NCBI GenBank assembly: GCA_900542795.1
Contig: UQPD01000021.1
Location: 1 to 23,873, forward strand
Reading direction: 5' to 3'
Origin: an uncultured Prevotella sp.
Lineage (GTDB): Bacteria > Bacteroidota > Bacteroidia > Bacteroidales > Bacteroidaceae
DNA: 23,873 nt
The position numbers were made by a program, and so were the translations under genes. Positions 8,489 through 16,560 of this stretch are shown one piece after another. Each line of letters starts with the position of its first letter. Position 1 is the stretch's first letter. Below the pieces are notes generated by a model. The model was given only the letters and a program-made list of their open reading frames with translations. It was not told the DNA's origin and did not search any database.

Positions 8489-9484
8489 ATGAACGAAAAC
8501 GTAGATATTCGTCTGCTCAATGCACAAATTGAGGCTGAAACAGGCTTTATTACAGACCTTGTTGAAGGTATGAACCGCACCATTGTGGGTCAAAAACATC
8601 TTATCAACGCATTATTGGTAGGACTCTTGGCAGATGGACACATCTTGCTTGAGGGTGTACCAGGTTTGGCAAAGACGTTAGCCATCAAGACATTGGCATC
8701 GTTAGTTGACGCCCATTTTGGTCGCATACAGTTTACGCCCGACCTTTTACCTGCCGATGTAGTAGGTACACTTATTTATAGCCAAAAAGAAGAAAGCTTT
8801 AAGGTGAAGAAAGGTCCTGTATTTGCAAACTTTGTATTGGCTGACGAAATTAACCGTGCTCCAGCTAAGGTGCAGAGTGCACTGCTCGAAGCCATGCAAG
8901 AACGCCAAGTAACGATTGGCGACGAAACATTTGCCTTGCCTAAGCCCTTCTTGGTACTTGCCACACAGAACCCCATCGAACAAGAGGGTACTTATGAATT
9001 ACCCGAAGCACAGGTTGACCGTTTTATGCTGAAGGTGGTAATTGATTATCCTACCCTTGAAGAAGAAAAACAAATTGTTAGAGCTCACGTTAAAAGTTCG
9101 TTCGTACAACCCACTCCCGTTATTGACACTGCCCGCATCATCAAAGCGCGCGAATTGGTAAAACAAGTGTATGTAGACGAACGTATTGAACAATACGTAA
9201 CCGACTTAGTGTTTGCCACACGTGTACCCGAAAAATATGGATTGAGCAAGATAAAGGACTACATTGCCTTTAGTGCTGGTCCGCGTGCAAGCATCAACTT
9301 AGCATTGGCTGCCCGTGCTTGTGCATTTATCAAACGCAGAGGCTATGTTGTGCCCGAAGATGTACGCGAAGTAGCTGCCGACGTATTGCGCCATCGTATT
9401 GGTTTATCCTACGAAGCTGAGGCTGCAAACGTAAAGGCTGAAGATATTATACGCGAGTTGATTAACAAGGTTGAAGTGCCTTAA
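8489..9484 (+). CDS. MoxR-family AAA+ ATPase
   Basis: MoxR ATPases are AAA+ proteins that work with VWA-domain partners as chaperone-like or metal-insertion machines. This cytoplasmic 331-residue protein is of usual length. Walker A is GVPGLAKT (56-63), Walker B is VLADEINRAP (117-125), sensor 1 lies at ATQNPIEQEGTYELP (159-172), and the PEAQVDRFM motif is at 172-180. The lid domain follows, with GPRASINLALAARACAF. It opens the cluster with the DUF58 protein and the Bat proteins, the standard MoxR-DUF58-VWA arrangement in Bacteroidetes. The ATG at 8489 is preceded by an A-rich leader without a Shine-Dalgarno site, as is normal for this phylum. A candidate -7 box lies at 8449-8456. Confidence 0.95.
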   Translation: MNENVDIRLLNAQIEAETGFITDLVEGMNRTIVGQKHLINALLVGLLADGHILLEGVPGLAKTLAIKTLASLVDAHFGRIQFTPDLLPADVVGTLIYSQKEESFKVKKGPVFANFVLADEINRAPAKVQSALLEAMQERQVTIGDETFALPKPFLVLATQNPIEQEGTYELPEAQVDRFMLKVVIDYPTLEEEKQIVRAHVKSSFVQPTPVIDTARIIKARELVKQVYVDERIEQYVTDLVFATRVPEKYGLSKIKDYIAFSAGPRASINLALAARACAFIKRRGYVVPEDVREVAADVLRHRIGLSYEAEAANVKAEDIIRELINKVEVP

Positions 9485-9536
9485 AGCTTTAAAAATCTAT
9501 CTGCAAACGTAAAATTACGAAGTGCAGCAAAGTGAA

Positions 9537-10403
9537 ATGGAAACAACCGATTTATTACAGCGAGTGCGCCGCATCGAAATTAAGACGCGGCGACTCACTA
9601 ACCACATATTTGCAGGTGAATACCACTCTGCATTCAAAGGGCGAGGCATGTCGTTTGCCGAGGTACGCGAATACCAGCCTGGCGATGATGTGCGCGACAT
9701 TGATTGGAATGTTACCGCACGTATGAATCGTCCCTACATTAAGGTGTTCGAGGAAGAGCGCGAACTCACACTGATGTTACTCATTGACCTTTCTGCTAGT
9801 CAAACCTTTGGTACGAAGGTAAATACGCAACGCAATATGGCTGCCGAAATTGCTGCAACGTTAGCATTCTCGGCTATGCAAAACAACGATAAGATTGGTG
9901 TACTCTTCTTTACCGACCGCATCGAAAAGTTTATTCCACCTAAAAAGGGACGCAAACATATATTGTATATCATACGCGAGCTCATTGACTTTATCCCCCA
10001 AGGCAAGGGCACAGACATTGGCAAGGCTATGGAGTATTTGGTAAAGATTATGCCCAAACGCTGCATTAGTTTTGTGCTGAGCGACTTTCTTACCACTTCC
10101 AACTATTCACAACCTCTCACCGTTGCAGCACGTAAACACGATGTTGTGGCTCTCCACCTCTACGACCATTGTATGGCAGAACTGCCTAATGCAGGACTCA
10201 TCAAAGTGGTGGATGCAGAAACAGGACACGAACAGTTCATTGACACAACGAGCAAGGCTGTTCGACAACACCAACGCGCTTGGTGGCTTAAACATATAAA
10301 CGATTTAGAAAATACTTTCCGTAAAGCACAAGTGGACTTTGCCTCGGTTGCTACTGATGCCGATTACGTTAAACCTCTCATGAATATCTTTGCTAAACGA
10401 TAA
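9537..10403 (+). CDS. DUF58 domain-containing protein of the MoxR-Bat cluster
   Basis: This is a 288-residue cytoplasmic protein without signal peptide or membrane segment. DUF58 proteins have a VWA-like fold and accompany MoxR ATPases. Here the family signature GRGMSFAEVREYQPGDDVRDIDWNVTAR (in part) lies around residues 37-65. The MIDAS-like DLSAS follows at about 84-88, and VLSDF lies near 178-182. I chose the ATG at 9537 (METTDLLQRVRRIEIKTRR), which fits relatives. A GTG at 9522 in the same frame would add only five residues. It starts 52 bases after the moxR stop and is followed by a 305-bp spacer holding repeats, which is unusual inside this operon. Confidence 0.93.
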   Translation: METTDLLQRVRRIEIKTRRLTNHIFAGEYHSAFKGRGMSFAEVREYQPGDDVRDIDWNVTARMNRPYIKVFEEERELTLMLLIDLSASQTFGTKVNTQRNMAAEIAATLAFSAMQNNDKIGVLFFTDRIEKFIPPKKGRKHILYIIRELIDFIPQGKGTDIGKAMEYLVKIMPKRCISFVLSDFLTTSNYSQPLTVAARKHDVVALHLYDHCMAELPNAGLIKVVDAETGHEQFIDTTSKAVRQHQRAWWLKHINDLENTFRKAQVDFASVATDADYVKPLMNIFAKR

Positions 10404-10405
10404 GT

Positions 10406-10531
10406 AACAAGTATTAAGTATTAAGTATTAAGTATTACAAACTATTGAAGTTCAAGTAATAGGTAATAAGTAATAAGTAATACAAACTAAGTATATTCAA
10501 GTAATAGGTAATAGGTAATAAGTAATACAAA
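10406..10531. repeat. 45-bp imperfect tandem repeat with 7-bp sub-repeats
   Basis: Right after the DUF58 stop, a 7-bp unit (AGTATTA) is repeated about four times to 10437. It leads into two 45-bp units starting at 10430 and 10475, with a third partial unit from 10520. Each unit begins AAGTAATACAAACTA (AAGTATTACAAACTA in the first), shares TTCAAGTAATAGGTAATA, and ends in further seven-base steps (AATAAGT/AATAGGT). The two full units differ at a handful of positions. A further copy of AAGTAATACAAA lies at 10698-10709, just at the next start codon. Slipped-strand length change is plausible. The 305-bp spacer contains no gene. Confidence 0.85.
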
Positions 10532-10533
10532 CT

Positions 10534-10694
10534 ATAATGCGCCCTGAATTATCGTGCAAACCGAATACAATCAAGCTTGCTTGAATTGTTGAGGTGCAGC
10601 CGATAATGCATAGCAAAGGGCTACAGCGCATAGCACAGGGCAAGCGAAGCGACACCCTGGGCAACAACTCATAGCACTGGGCAACACCCTGGGT
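10534..10694 (+). repeat. REP-like palindromic element in the moxR-bat operon, second copy of the repeat at the window start
   Basis: The left half (10548-10607) is a nested hairpin. ATTATCG (10548-10554) pairs with CGATAAT (10601-10607), and inside it CAATCAAGC (10568-10576) pairs with GCTTGAATTG (10579-10588) with one bulge. The right half contains AAGGGC..CAGGGCAAGCGAAGCGACACCCTGGGC and a following ACTGGGCAACACCCTGGGT (to 10694). Its 10616-10655 segment matches the inverted copy at 1-40. The element is flanked by AAGTAATACAAA at 10520-10531 and 10698-10709. This could be a target duplication, or simply units of the pre-existing tandem array. No coding sequence is credible inside it. Confidence 0.75.
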
Positions 10695-10708
10695 AAGAAG
10701 TAATACAA

Positions 10709-11806
10709 ATGAAATGTTTTTCAATACATAATAAGATAGGTACGTGGGTAACTTGTACACTCATGTTGTTGTTGGCATTGGCTCACAGCCCACTCCATGC
10801 ACAGGTTATTGTTGAAGCACACACTGATACTGCTAACATCTTGATTGGCGAACAAATTCAGATGCGTGTAAAATGCACAGTCAACGCTGGCCAAAAGGTA
10901 AAGTTCCCCTCCTATAGCCCCCAACAACAAATAGTGCCGGGCATCGAAGTTGTGAGCAACGGAAGCATCGACACCCTGTTGCTTAATAATGGCAAACGCT
11001 TAGAACTTACCCGCCGATACACCATCACGTCCTTCGACTCTGCCATGTATAATATTCCACCTTTCAAAGTGGAAGTAGACGGAAAAGCATACGCCTCACG
11101 CAACAGTTTAGGACTCAAAGTGAGCACTGTGGCCGTTGACTTGCAACACCCTGACAAGTTCAACGGCCCGCATGCCGTTGTAGAACAACCCTTTGAATGG
11201 GATTGGACAATGTGGCTCTGTGCTATGCTTTGCGTGGTGATGCTTGCGGCCGTTATTACTTTAGCTGTAAGACTAACCGACCCCAAACTCATTACGCGTC
11301 GTGTAATTATCAACCCACCTACGCCAGCACACATCACAGCTATTCACAACATTGAAAATATCAAGCAAAAGCCTGCCGATGATGTGAAGCAATATTACAT
11401 GGAACTAACAGAAACGTTGCGCACCTACATCGAAAAACGCTTTGGATTTAATGCCAAAGAAATGACTACGAACGAAATTGTACGCCATCTCTACCAAACA
11501 AACAATGAGGAGGCTATGGCCGAATTAAAAAGTGTGCTTGAAACTGCCGACCTTGTAAAGTTTGCTAAACACCAAACAACCCTTACCGAACAAGATCAAA
11601 GTTTGGTAAGCGCACTGAGCTATGTGCAAACCACCAAACAAGAGCCGCAAGAGTTGCCCAAACCTCGCGTGGTTTATGAGTCGTTATCGAATAAGCAACA
11701 AATTAGATGGCGCAACGCAATGCACGTAGTTATGTGGTTACTTGGCATAGGCACACTCGCTCTATGGAGCTGGACAGCTTACACGGCTTATTGTTGCTTT
11801 GGATAA
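10709..11806 (+). CDS. Membrane-anchored exported protein of the MoxR-Bat cluster, function unknown
   Basis: This is a 365-residue protein with a signal peptide (cleavage probably SPLHA^Q at about 31). A beta-rich periplasmic domain of about 135 residues follows, with ILIGEQIQMRVKC and RRYTITSFDSAMYNIPPFKV, recalling the BatD N-terminal domain. A membrane segment lies at about 167-189. The cytoplasmic helical part contains YYMELTETLRTYIEKRFGF and MTTNEIVRHL, resembling the C-terminal region of BatD and DUF4381-type proteins. A second membrane segment near 338-361 ends the protein. Proteins of this shape sit between the DUF58 gene and batA in Bacteroides, so I infer a Bat-complex subunit. I do not know an established symbol. 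The start lies directly behind the palindromic element, and batA follows after 23 bases. Confidence 0.8.
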   Translation: MKCFSIHNKIGTWVTCTLMLLLALAHSPLHAQVIVEAHTDTANILIGEQIQMRVKCTVNAGQKVKFPSYSPQQQIVPGIEVVSNGSIDTLLLNNGKRLELTRRYTITSFDSAMYNIPPFKVEVDGKAYASRNSLGLKVSTVAVDLQHPDKFNGPHAVVEQPFEWDWTMWLCAMLCVVMLAAVITLAVRLTDPKLITRRVIINPPTPAHITAIHNIENIKQKPADDVKQYYMELTETLRTYIEKRFGFNAKEMTTNEIVRHLYQTNNEEAMAELKSVLETADLVKFAKHQTTLTEQDQSLVSALSYVQTTKQEPQELPKPRVVYESLSNKQQIRWRNAMHVVMWLLGIGTLALWSWTAYTAYCCFG

Positions 11807-11829
11807 ATTGAATACATCTTTTTCTGATT

Positions 11830-12831
11830 ATGACTTTTGCATCTCCACTATATTTTCTGTTGCTGCTTCTGCTCATTCCTTATTTTATATGGTACTTTCT
11901 TTTCAACTCAAAAAGTGAAACGCACCTAAAATGGGCATCGGCAGAATGCTTCAGAACCACGCCCCACACTTGGCGAACGCGCTTAATTCACACTCCCTTC
12001 TTTCTGCGCATCATTTGCTTTGCATTAGTGGTTACGGCGATGGCACGCCCACAAACTTCCTCCTCGTGGAAAACAGGCGAGACCGAGGGCATCGACATCA
12101 TGTTAGCACTCGACATTTCCACCTCTATGGCAACCAACGACATCTTGCCCAGCCGCATAACGGCAGCTAAAGACGTAGCCCTTAACTTTATAAGCAACCG
12201 CCCTAACGATAACATAGGTCTAACATTGTTTGGTGGCGAAGCATACACACAATGCCCACTCACCACCGACCATGCCATGTTAGTACAAACATTTAAAGGC
12301 GCAACTTGCACACTGCAAAACGATGGCATCATACAGCCAGGCACAGCCATAGGTATGGGCATAGCCAGTGCTGTTTCACACCTTAACGATAGCCACGCCA
12401 AAAGCAAGGTTATTATTTTGCTCACAGATGGTGCTAACAATACGGGCGAAATTTCTCCACTCATGGCAACAGATATGGCTAAGTCGGCTGGCATTCGCAT
12501 CTACACCATCTTGCTCGGAACAGATGGCAAAGTAAATGTACCCGTAGCCCAACTGCCCAATGGCGAGGTTTACACCCAACAAATTGACGACACCGTAGAC
12601 CCCACCACATTGCGCAAAATAGCACAAGAAACTGGAGGTCTTTTCTATCACGCCACCTCACGTGGTTCGTTGAAACAGGTGTACGACGACATTGATAAAC
12701 TCGAAAAGTCGAAGCTAAAAGTAAACAACCATAGCATGCGCTACGAAGCCTACCAACCCTTCATCTTGGCAGCTTTGCTTGTGCTCTTGCTCGAAGTGTT
12801 ACTACGCAACACCGTGTTCCGAAAGTTGTAA
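11830..12831 (+). CDS. batA: BatA, aerotolerance VWA-domain membrane protein
   Basis: This is a 333-residue inner-membrane protein. It has two N-terminal hydrophobic segments (about 5-25 and 56-72), a von Willebrand factor A domain (about 88-290), and a C-terminal membrane segment (FILAALLVLLLEVLL, about 312-327). The MIDAS metal site is complete: DISTS (Asp95, Ser97, Ser99), Thr172 in QPGTAIG, and Asp200 in LLTDGANN. BatA and BatB pair in the Bat complex, which was described in Bacteroides fragilis as helping survival in oxygen and is thought to act with MoxR in the envelope. It lies 23 bases after the preceding gene and about 80 bases before batB. The assignment as BatA rather than BatB rests on gene order. 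Confidence 0.93.
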   Translation: MTFASPLYFLLLLLLIPYFIWYFLFNSKSETHLKWASAECFRTTPHTWRTRLIHTPFFLRIICFALVVTAMARPQTSSSWKTGETEGIDIMLALDISTSMATNDILPSRITAAKDVALNFISNRPNDNIGLTLFGGEAYTQCPLTTDHAMLVQTFKGATCTLQNDGIIQPGTAIGMGIASAVSHLNDSHAKSKVIILLTDGANNTGEISPLMATDMAKSAGIRIYTILLGTDGKVNVPVAQLPNGEVYTQQIDDTVDPTTLRKIAQETGGLFYHATSRGSLKQVYDDIDKLEKSKLKVNNHSMRYEAYQPFILAALLVLLLEVLLRNTVFRKL

Positions 12832-12914
12832 AAGTTTTTCCAGATGCCTTTTTAAAAAGACGCCTAACTTAGCTCCCCCCGAAAAGAATAAAAATTACAT
12901 ACTAATAGTTGACT

Positions 12915-13928
12915 ATGTTAGAGTTTAACGACCCCCAATATCTATATCTTTTACTATTGGTGCCGTTGTGCATTGCCATATACATCCTTGGTTTGCTACG
13001 CCAACGTCAGCAAATGAAGGCTTTGGGCGAGCGCAACATGCTACTTTCGCTCATGCCAGGACGCTCTACGATGCGGCAACACATCAAAATGGCGATACTG
13101 ATGTTAGCCATGACCTTTCTCATTGTGGCATTGGCACGTCCACAACACGGACTGAAACAACAAACCGACGAAGCCAATGGCATTGAGGCAGTTGTGATGG
13201 TTGACGTGTCTAACTCCATGTTAGCGCGTGATGTTCAGCCCACCCGTCTCGATCGTGCCAAACTGCTTGTGGCAACAATGGTCGAAAAGATGAAGAACGA
13301 TAAAATAGCCTTAGGCGTGTTTGCAGGCGAAGCCTATCCACAAATGCCCATCACCTCAGACTATGCCTCGGCAAAAATTTTTATTGACGCTCTATCAACC
13401 AACATGGTGACACTGCAAGGAACCAACTTATCGGCCGCCATAGATTTGGGATGCAAAAGTTTTACACAAAAAAAAGATGTAGGCAAAGCACTCATCCTTA
13501 TTACTGATGGTGAGAACCACGAAGGCGGTGCCGAAGAAGCAGCTAAAAAAGCAGCCAAACAAGGCATAAACATCTATGTGATAGGTGTGGGCACAACCCA
13601 AGGAGCTGAAATACCCACCGTTGATGGGGTTCTCACCGACGAAAACGGACAACCCGTACACACAGCACTCAACGAGGACATGTGTCGCAGCGTAGCCAAA
13701 GCAGGTCGTGGCATATACTTGCACTTAGACCAAAGCAATAGCGCACAAGATGAATTGCAAGGACAGATCAGACAACTCAAGCAGTCATCCTCTACCCTAT
13801 CCTACACCGCTCGCGACGAACAATTTCAAGCTTTTGCCCTAATTGCTTTACTTTTACTTGTGATTGAAGTGTGCATCACCGAAACCCAAAGCAAGTTATT
13901 CAAGAAGTTCAAAATATTCAACAAATGA
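12915..13928 (+). CDS. batB: BatB, aerotolerance VWA-domain membrane protein
   Basis: This 337-residue protein is a diverged paralogue of BatA with the same layout: N-terminal membrane segments (about 9-29 and 57-74), a VWA domain (about 90-300) and a C-terminal membrane helix (FALIALLLLVIEVCI). MIDAS residues are present: DVSNS (Asp97, Ser99, Ser101), Thr170 in LQGTNLS, and Asp198 in LITDGENH. I chose the ATG at 12915 (MLEFNDPQYLYLL), which fits relatives, over the TTG two codons upstream. The stop overlaps the batC start by four bases (ATGA), suggesting translational coupling. The 83-base spacer before it carries a 14-nt segment GCCTTTTTAAAAAG (12846-12859), similar to units of the array after batE. 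Confidence 0.93.
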   Translation: MLEFNDPQYLYLLLLVPLCIAIYILGLLRQRQQMKALGERNMLLSLMPGRSTMRQHIKMAILMLAMTFLIVALARPQHGLKQQTDEANGIEAVVMVDVSNSMLARDVQPTRLDRAKLLVATMVEKMKNDKIALGVFAGEAYPQMPITSDYASAKIFIDALSTNMVTLQGTNLSAAIDLGCKSFTQKKDVGKALILITDGENHEGGAEEAAKKAAKQGINIYVIGVGTTQGAEIPTVDGVLTDENGQPVHTALNEDMCRSVAKAGRGIYLHLDQSNSAQDELQGQIRQLKQSSSTLSYTARDEQFQAFALIALLLLVIEVCITETQSKLFKKFKIFNK

Positions 13929-14653
13929 GAACTGCACATTCCACACACATATTGTTTCTGCTACTACTGCTCCTAACGGCAGGTGTAGTAGACACGTCAC
14001 ACTGCATGGCGCAAAACAAAATTTATCGCTACACACACATGGGTAACAAGCAGTTTCTTAACGGAAATGCAGAAGAAGCTGCAACCTTCTACCGCAAGGT
14101 CTTGCAAAAATCGCCCAACAACAGTCGCGCCATGTTTAATCTTGCCGACACCTACCTAACCAAAGGCGATGTTAAGGCCGCCGACAGCTTGTACAACCGC
14201 GTGACACAACTTGAAAAAAATCCACAAATTCGCTCAATGGCTTGGCACAACCGTGGCTACATCAGTCAAACTGCTGCACTCCAAAACAAAGAACAAGAGC
14301 AAAACATGCTGCGACAAGCCATTGAACACTACAAACAAGCCTTGCGCTTGAACCCTCGCGACAATCGCACACGCTACAACTTAGCACTTTGTCAGAAACA
14401 ACTGAAAAACAATCCGAACAAACAAAATAATAAGGATAAACAACAAAACAAACAACAGCAAAACAAACAGCAACAAAACAAAAACCAACAGAATAAACAG
14501 CAACAACAACAGCAACAACAAAAGCAGCAGTCGCCACAAGATAAGCAGCAAATGCAGCAATACATGAACCTGGCTAAACAAGCTGAAAAGCGTGCGTTAG
14601 AGAAGCTCAAACAACATCAACCCCGCCAACGCTCGTTGCAAAAAAATTGGTAA
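13925..14653 (+). CDS. batC: BatC, TPR protein with Q/N-rich linker
   Basis: This is a 242-residue exported protein. The ATG at 13925 overlaps the batB stop (ATGA). The frame is open further upstream inside batB, but the signal peptide starts here (hydrophobic core FLLLLLLTAG, cleavage probably CMAQ at about 29-30). Two TPR regions follow: NKQFLNGNAEEAATFYRKVL with MFNLADTYLTKGDVKAADSL, and AIEHYKQALRLNP with TRYNLALCQKQL. Residues 160-212 are almost only Gln, Asn and Lys, including eight Gln codons in a row (14498-14521). The tail (NLAKQAEKRALEKLKQH) is a charged helix. Low-complexity linkers are usual in BatC. It is presumably a periplasmic scaffold for the Bat complex. The CAA/CAG run could vary in length between strains. 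Confidence 0.9.
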   Translation: MRTAHSTHILFLLLLLLTAGVVDTSHCMAQNKIYRYTHMGNKQFLNGNAEEAATFYRKVLQKSPNNSRAMFNLADTYLTKGDVKAADSLYNRVTQLEKNPQIRSMAWHNRGYISQTAALQNKEQEQNMLRQAIEHYKQALRLNPRDNRTRYNLALCQKQLKNNPNKQNNKDKQQNKQQQNKQQQNKNQQNKQQQQQQQQKQQSPQDKQQMQQYMNLAKQAEKRALEKLKQHQPRQRSLQKNW

Positions 14654-14719
14654 GCTTTTTTTGGGGGCTACCTCATTCAAAATAATAATACACTCTCTAC
14701 ATACATTCAACAAAACATT

Positions 14720-16546
14720 GTGAAGTCAATCAAGCACTACATAACACGAATAATGGGCGTAAGCATCTTGCTGCTTTGCAGCCTTATGCAAACATTTGCC
14801 CAATCGTTCACAGCCAAAATCGAAGACATTGGCGGCTACTACCGCCTATCGTTTACCGTATCAAGTTGCTCGGCAAGCGCATTCACCCCTCCTTCACTCT
14901 CGGCTTTCGAGGTGTTGAGTGGGCCCAATGAGTCAACCTTCCGCAACTATCAAATGGTGAATGGTCATTCGTCAAGCTCAGAGAGCACCACCTACACCTA
15001 CATACTTTCGGCACGCCAAAATGGTAAAATCAATATTGGTGCAGCCTCAATCCGTGTAGGAGGCAAAACACTGCGCTCAAATGCAATCACCGTAAAAGCC
15101 AAAAAGGGTAATGAGCAAAATGGTTCGCATGGTGGTCTACAAGGTGGACGTAACAACAACCCCATCGACCATGGAGGTGTACAACAAGCAGGTAGTGCCG
15201 TAACACAACGCGACTTGTTTATAGACGTAATCCCCAGTCGCACACGTATTCGCGAACAAGAAGCCGTGCTCCTAACCTACCGCATCCATGTGCGCGCGGG
15301 CGTAGCATTGTCCAATACCAGTCTCACGCAAAAGCCTGACTTCAAAGGTTTAATTTCGCAAGAAATTCCCTTGCCTGGCAACCAAATTGAAACCACCATT
15401 GAGCACCGTGGCGGAACCACCTACCGCACAGGCACTATTTTGCAATATGTGGTATTTCCACAAAAAACAGGACACATCACCATTCCAAGCATCACCTTCG
15501 ATTGTGCCGTGATGCAACAAGACCATACCATGGACTTGGCTGACGCCTTTTTTAATGGAGGCGGAACAATAGGTGTGCAAGTGCGCCGCAAGGTACCCGA
15601 AATTAGTTTGCAAGTTGATGCCCTTCCGCAACCTAAACCCGCAAACTTCTCGGGCGCAGTGGGTAAGTTCAACATACAAGGTAAACTTCTCAGTCCCCAC
15701 GTGCGCACCAACGATGTGGCAACTTACCGCATCACATTGAATGGTTTGGGCAACATGAAACTAATCAGCGCCCCCACCATTAACTTCCCCAAGGATTTTG
15801 ACACTTACGACCCCAAAACAAACGAAAAGACACAAATCACAGCAAGTGGTTTACAAGGTCAACTCACTTTCGACTACACATTTGTGCCACGCAATGTGGG
15901 CGACTACACCATTCCTGCCACCGACTTTGTGTTCTTCGACACCGAAAGCGGAAGCTACCGCACCATTCACACCGAAGCCATCACCTTGCACGTCACAAAG
16001 GGTGAACGCTCAAATGCCGATGTTGAGAAACAATTAGCCCTGCTGAATAGCGACATTCGTCCGCTCCACAAAGTGTCGAGCACTCCCTGGTTTGCTTGGG
16101 GCAGCATGGCATACATTGTGCTAATTGCCCTTATTTTGGTAGCAAGCATCATTCTGTGGCAATTCTGCAACGCATGGGCAAAAAGCAATGCCGACATTGT
16201 GAGTCGCCGACGTCGCAACGCAGGTAAAAACACCTTACGCCGTTTGCACACCTCACAACAAATATTGCAAGGCAAAGCTCAGGGCAACTTCTACTCTACA
16301 CTCTCGCAAGCCCTGGTGCGCTACATTGCTGATACCTTTAACCTTGAAATGGCTGACATCAACACCGAGAATGTTGCTACTTTATTAACAAGCAAAAATA
16401 TTCCGCAAGACTTGGCAACTCACTACCAAAAGCTGCTCGAGGATTGCCAATATGCTCAATATGCTCCTGGTTCAAACAACAATCAGCAAGCCCTCTACGA
16501 AGCTGCTGTGAGCATTATTGAAAATATTAACACCCACATAAAATAA
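14720..16546 (+). CDS. batD: BatD, oxygen-tolerance membrane protein
   Basis: This is a 608-residue protein with a signal peptide (cleavage probably TFAQ^S at about 28), several beta-sandwich repeats in the periplasm, and one membrane helix at about 458-482. The basic stretch SRRRRNAGKNTLRRL follows the helix on the cytoplasmic side. The cytoplasmic tail (about 495-608) has LSQALVRYIADTFNLEMADI, like the tail of the exported protein encoded at 10709-11806. Motifs typical of BatD include NPIDH-flanking RDLFIDVIPSRTRIREQEAVLLTYR (in part) near 172-196 and LQYVVFPQKTGHITIPS near 240. A Gly/Asn-rich linker lies at 130-160. The start is a GTG at 14720, 66 bases after batC. Downstream Met codons would shorten the signal peptide. 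It is an envelope component of the Bat complex. Confidence 0.92.
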   Translation: MKSIKHYITRIMGVSILLLCSLMQTFAQSFTAKIEDIGGYYRLSFTVSSCSASAFTPPSLSAFEVLSGPNESTFRNYQMVNGHSSSSESTTYTYILSARQNGKINIGAASIRVGGKTLRSNAITVKAKKGNEQNGSHGGLQGGRNNNPIDHGGVQQAGSAVTQRDLFIDVIPSRTRIREQEAVLLTYRIHVRAGVALSNTSLTQKPDFKGLISQEIPLPGNQIETTIEHRGGTTYRTGTILQYVVFPQKTGHITIPSITFDCAVMQQDHTMDLADAFFNGGGTIGVQVRRKVPEISLQVDALPQPKPANFSGAVGKFNIQGKLLSPHVRTNDVATYRITLNGLGNMKLISAPTINFPKDFDTYDPKTNEKTQITASGLQGQLTFDYTFVPRNVGDYTIPATDFVFFDTESGSYRTIHTEAITLHVTKGERSNADVEKQLALLNSDIRPLHKVSSTPWFAWGSMAYIVLIALILVASIILWQFCNAWAKSNADIVSRRRRNAGKNTLRRLHTSQQILQGKAQGNFYSTLSQALVRYIADTFNLEMADINTENVATLLTSKNIPQDLATHYQKLLEDCQYAQYAPGSNNNQQALYEAAVSIIENINTHIK

Positions 16547-16560
16547 GGAGATAGTTTTTC

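Noticed and set aside
10406..10531. Short tandem units as a CRISPR array
   Set aside because: There are no unique spacers of constant length between repeats, and no cas genes. The units are contiguous tandem repeats.
10497..10760. Minus-strand open frame through the REP-like spacer (with PRVSLRLPCAMRC)
   Set aside because: This is the translation of the palindromic repeat itself. Such frames recur wherever the repeat occurs and carry no independent sign of coding.
13871..13924. Upstream start for BatC inside batB
   Set aside because: The signal peptide begins at the ATG at 13925, which overlaps the batB stop as ATGA. The extension would be a shadow of batB.
14262..14610. Minus-strand poly-Leu/Cys/Val frames opposite the Q-rich part of batC
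   Set aside because: They are artefacts of the CAA/CAG repeat read on the other strand.
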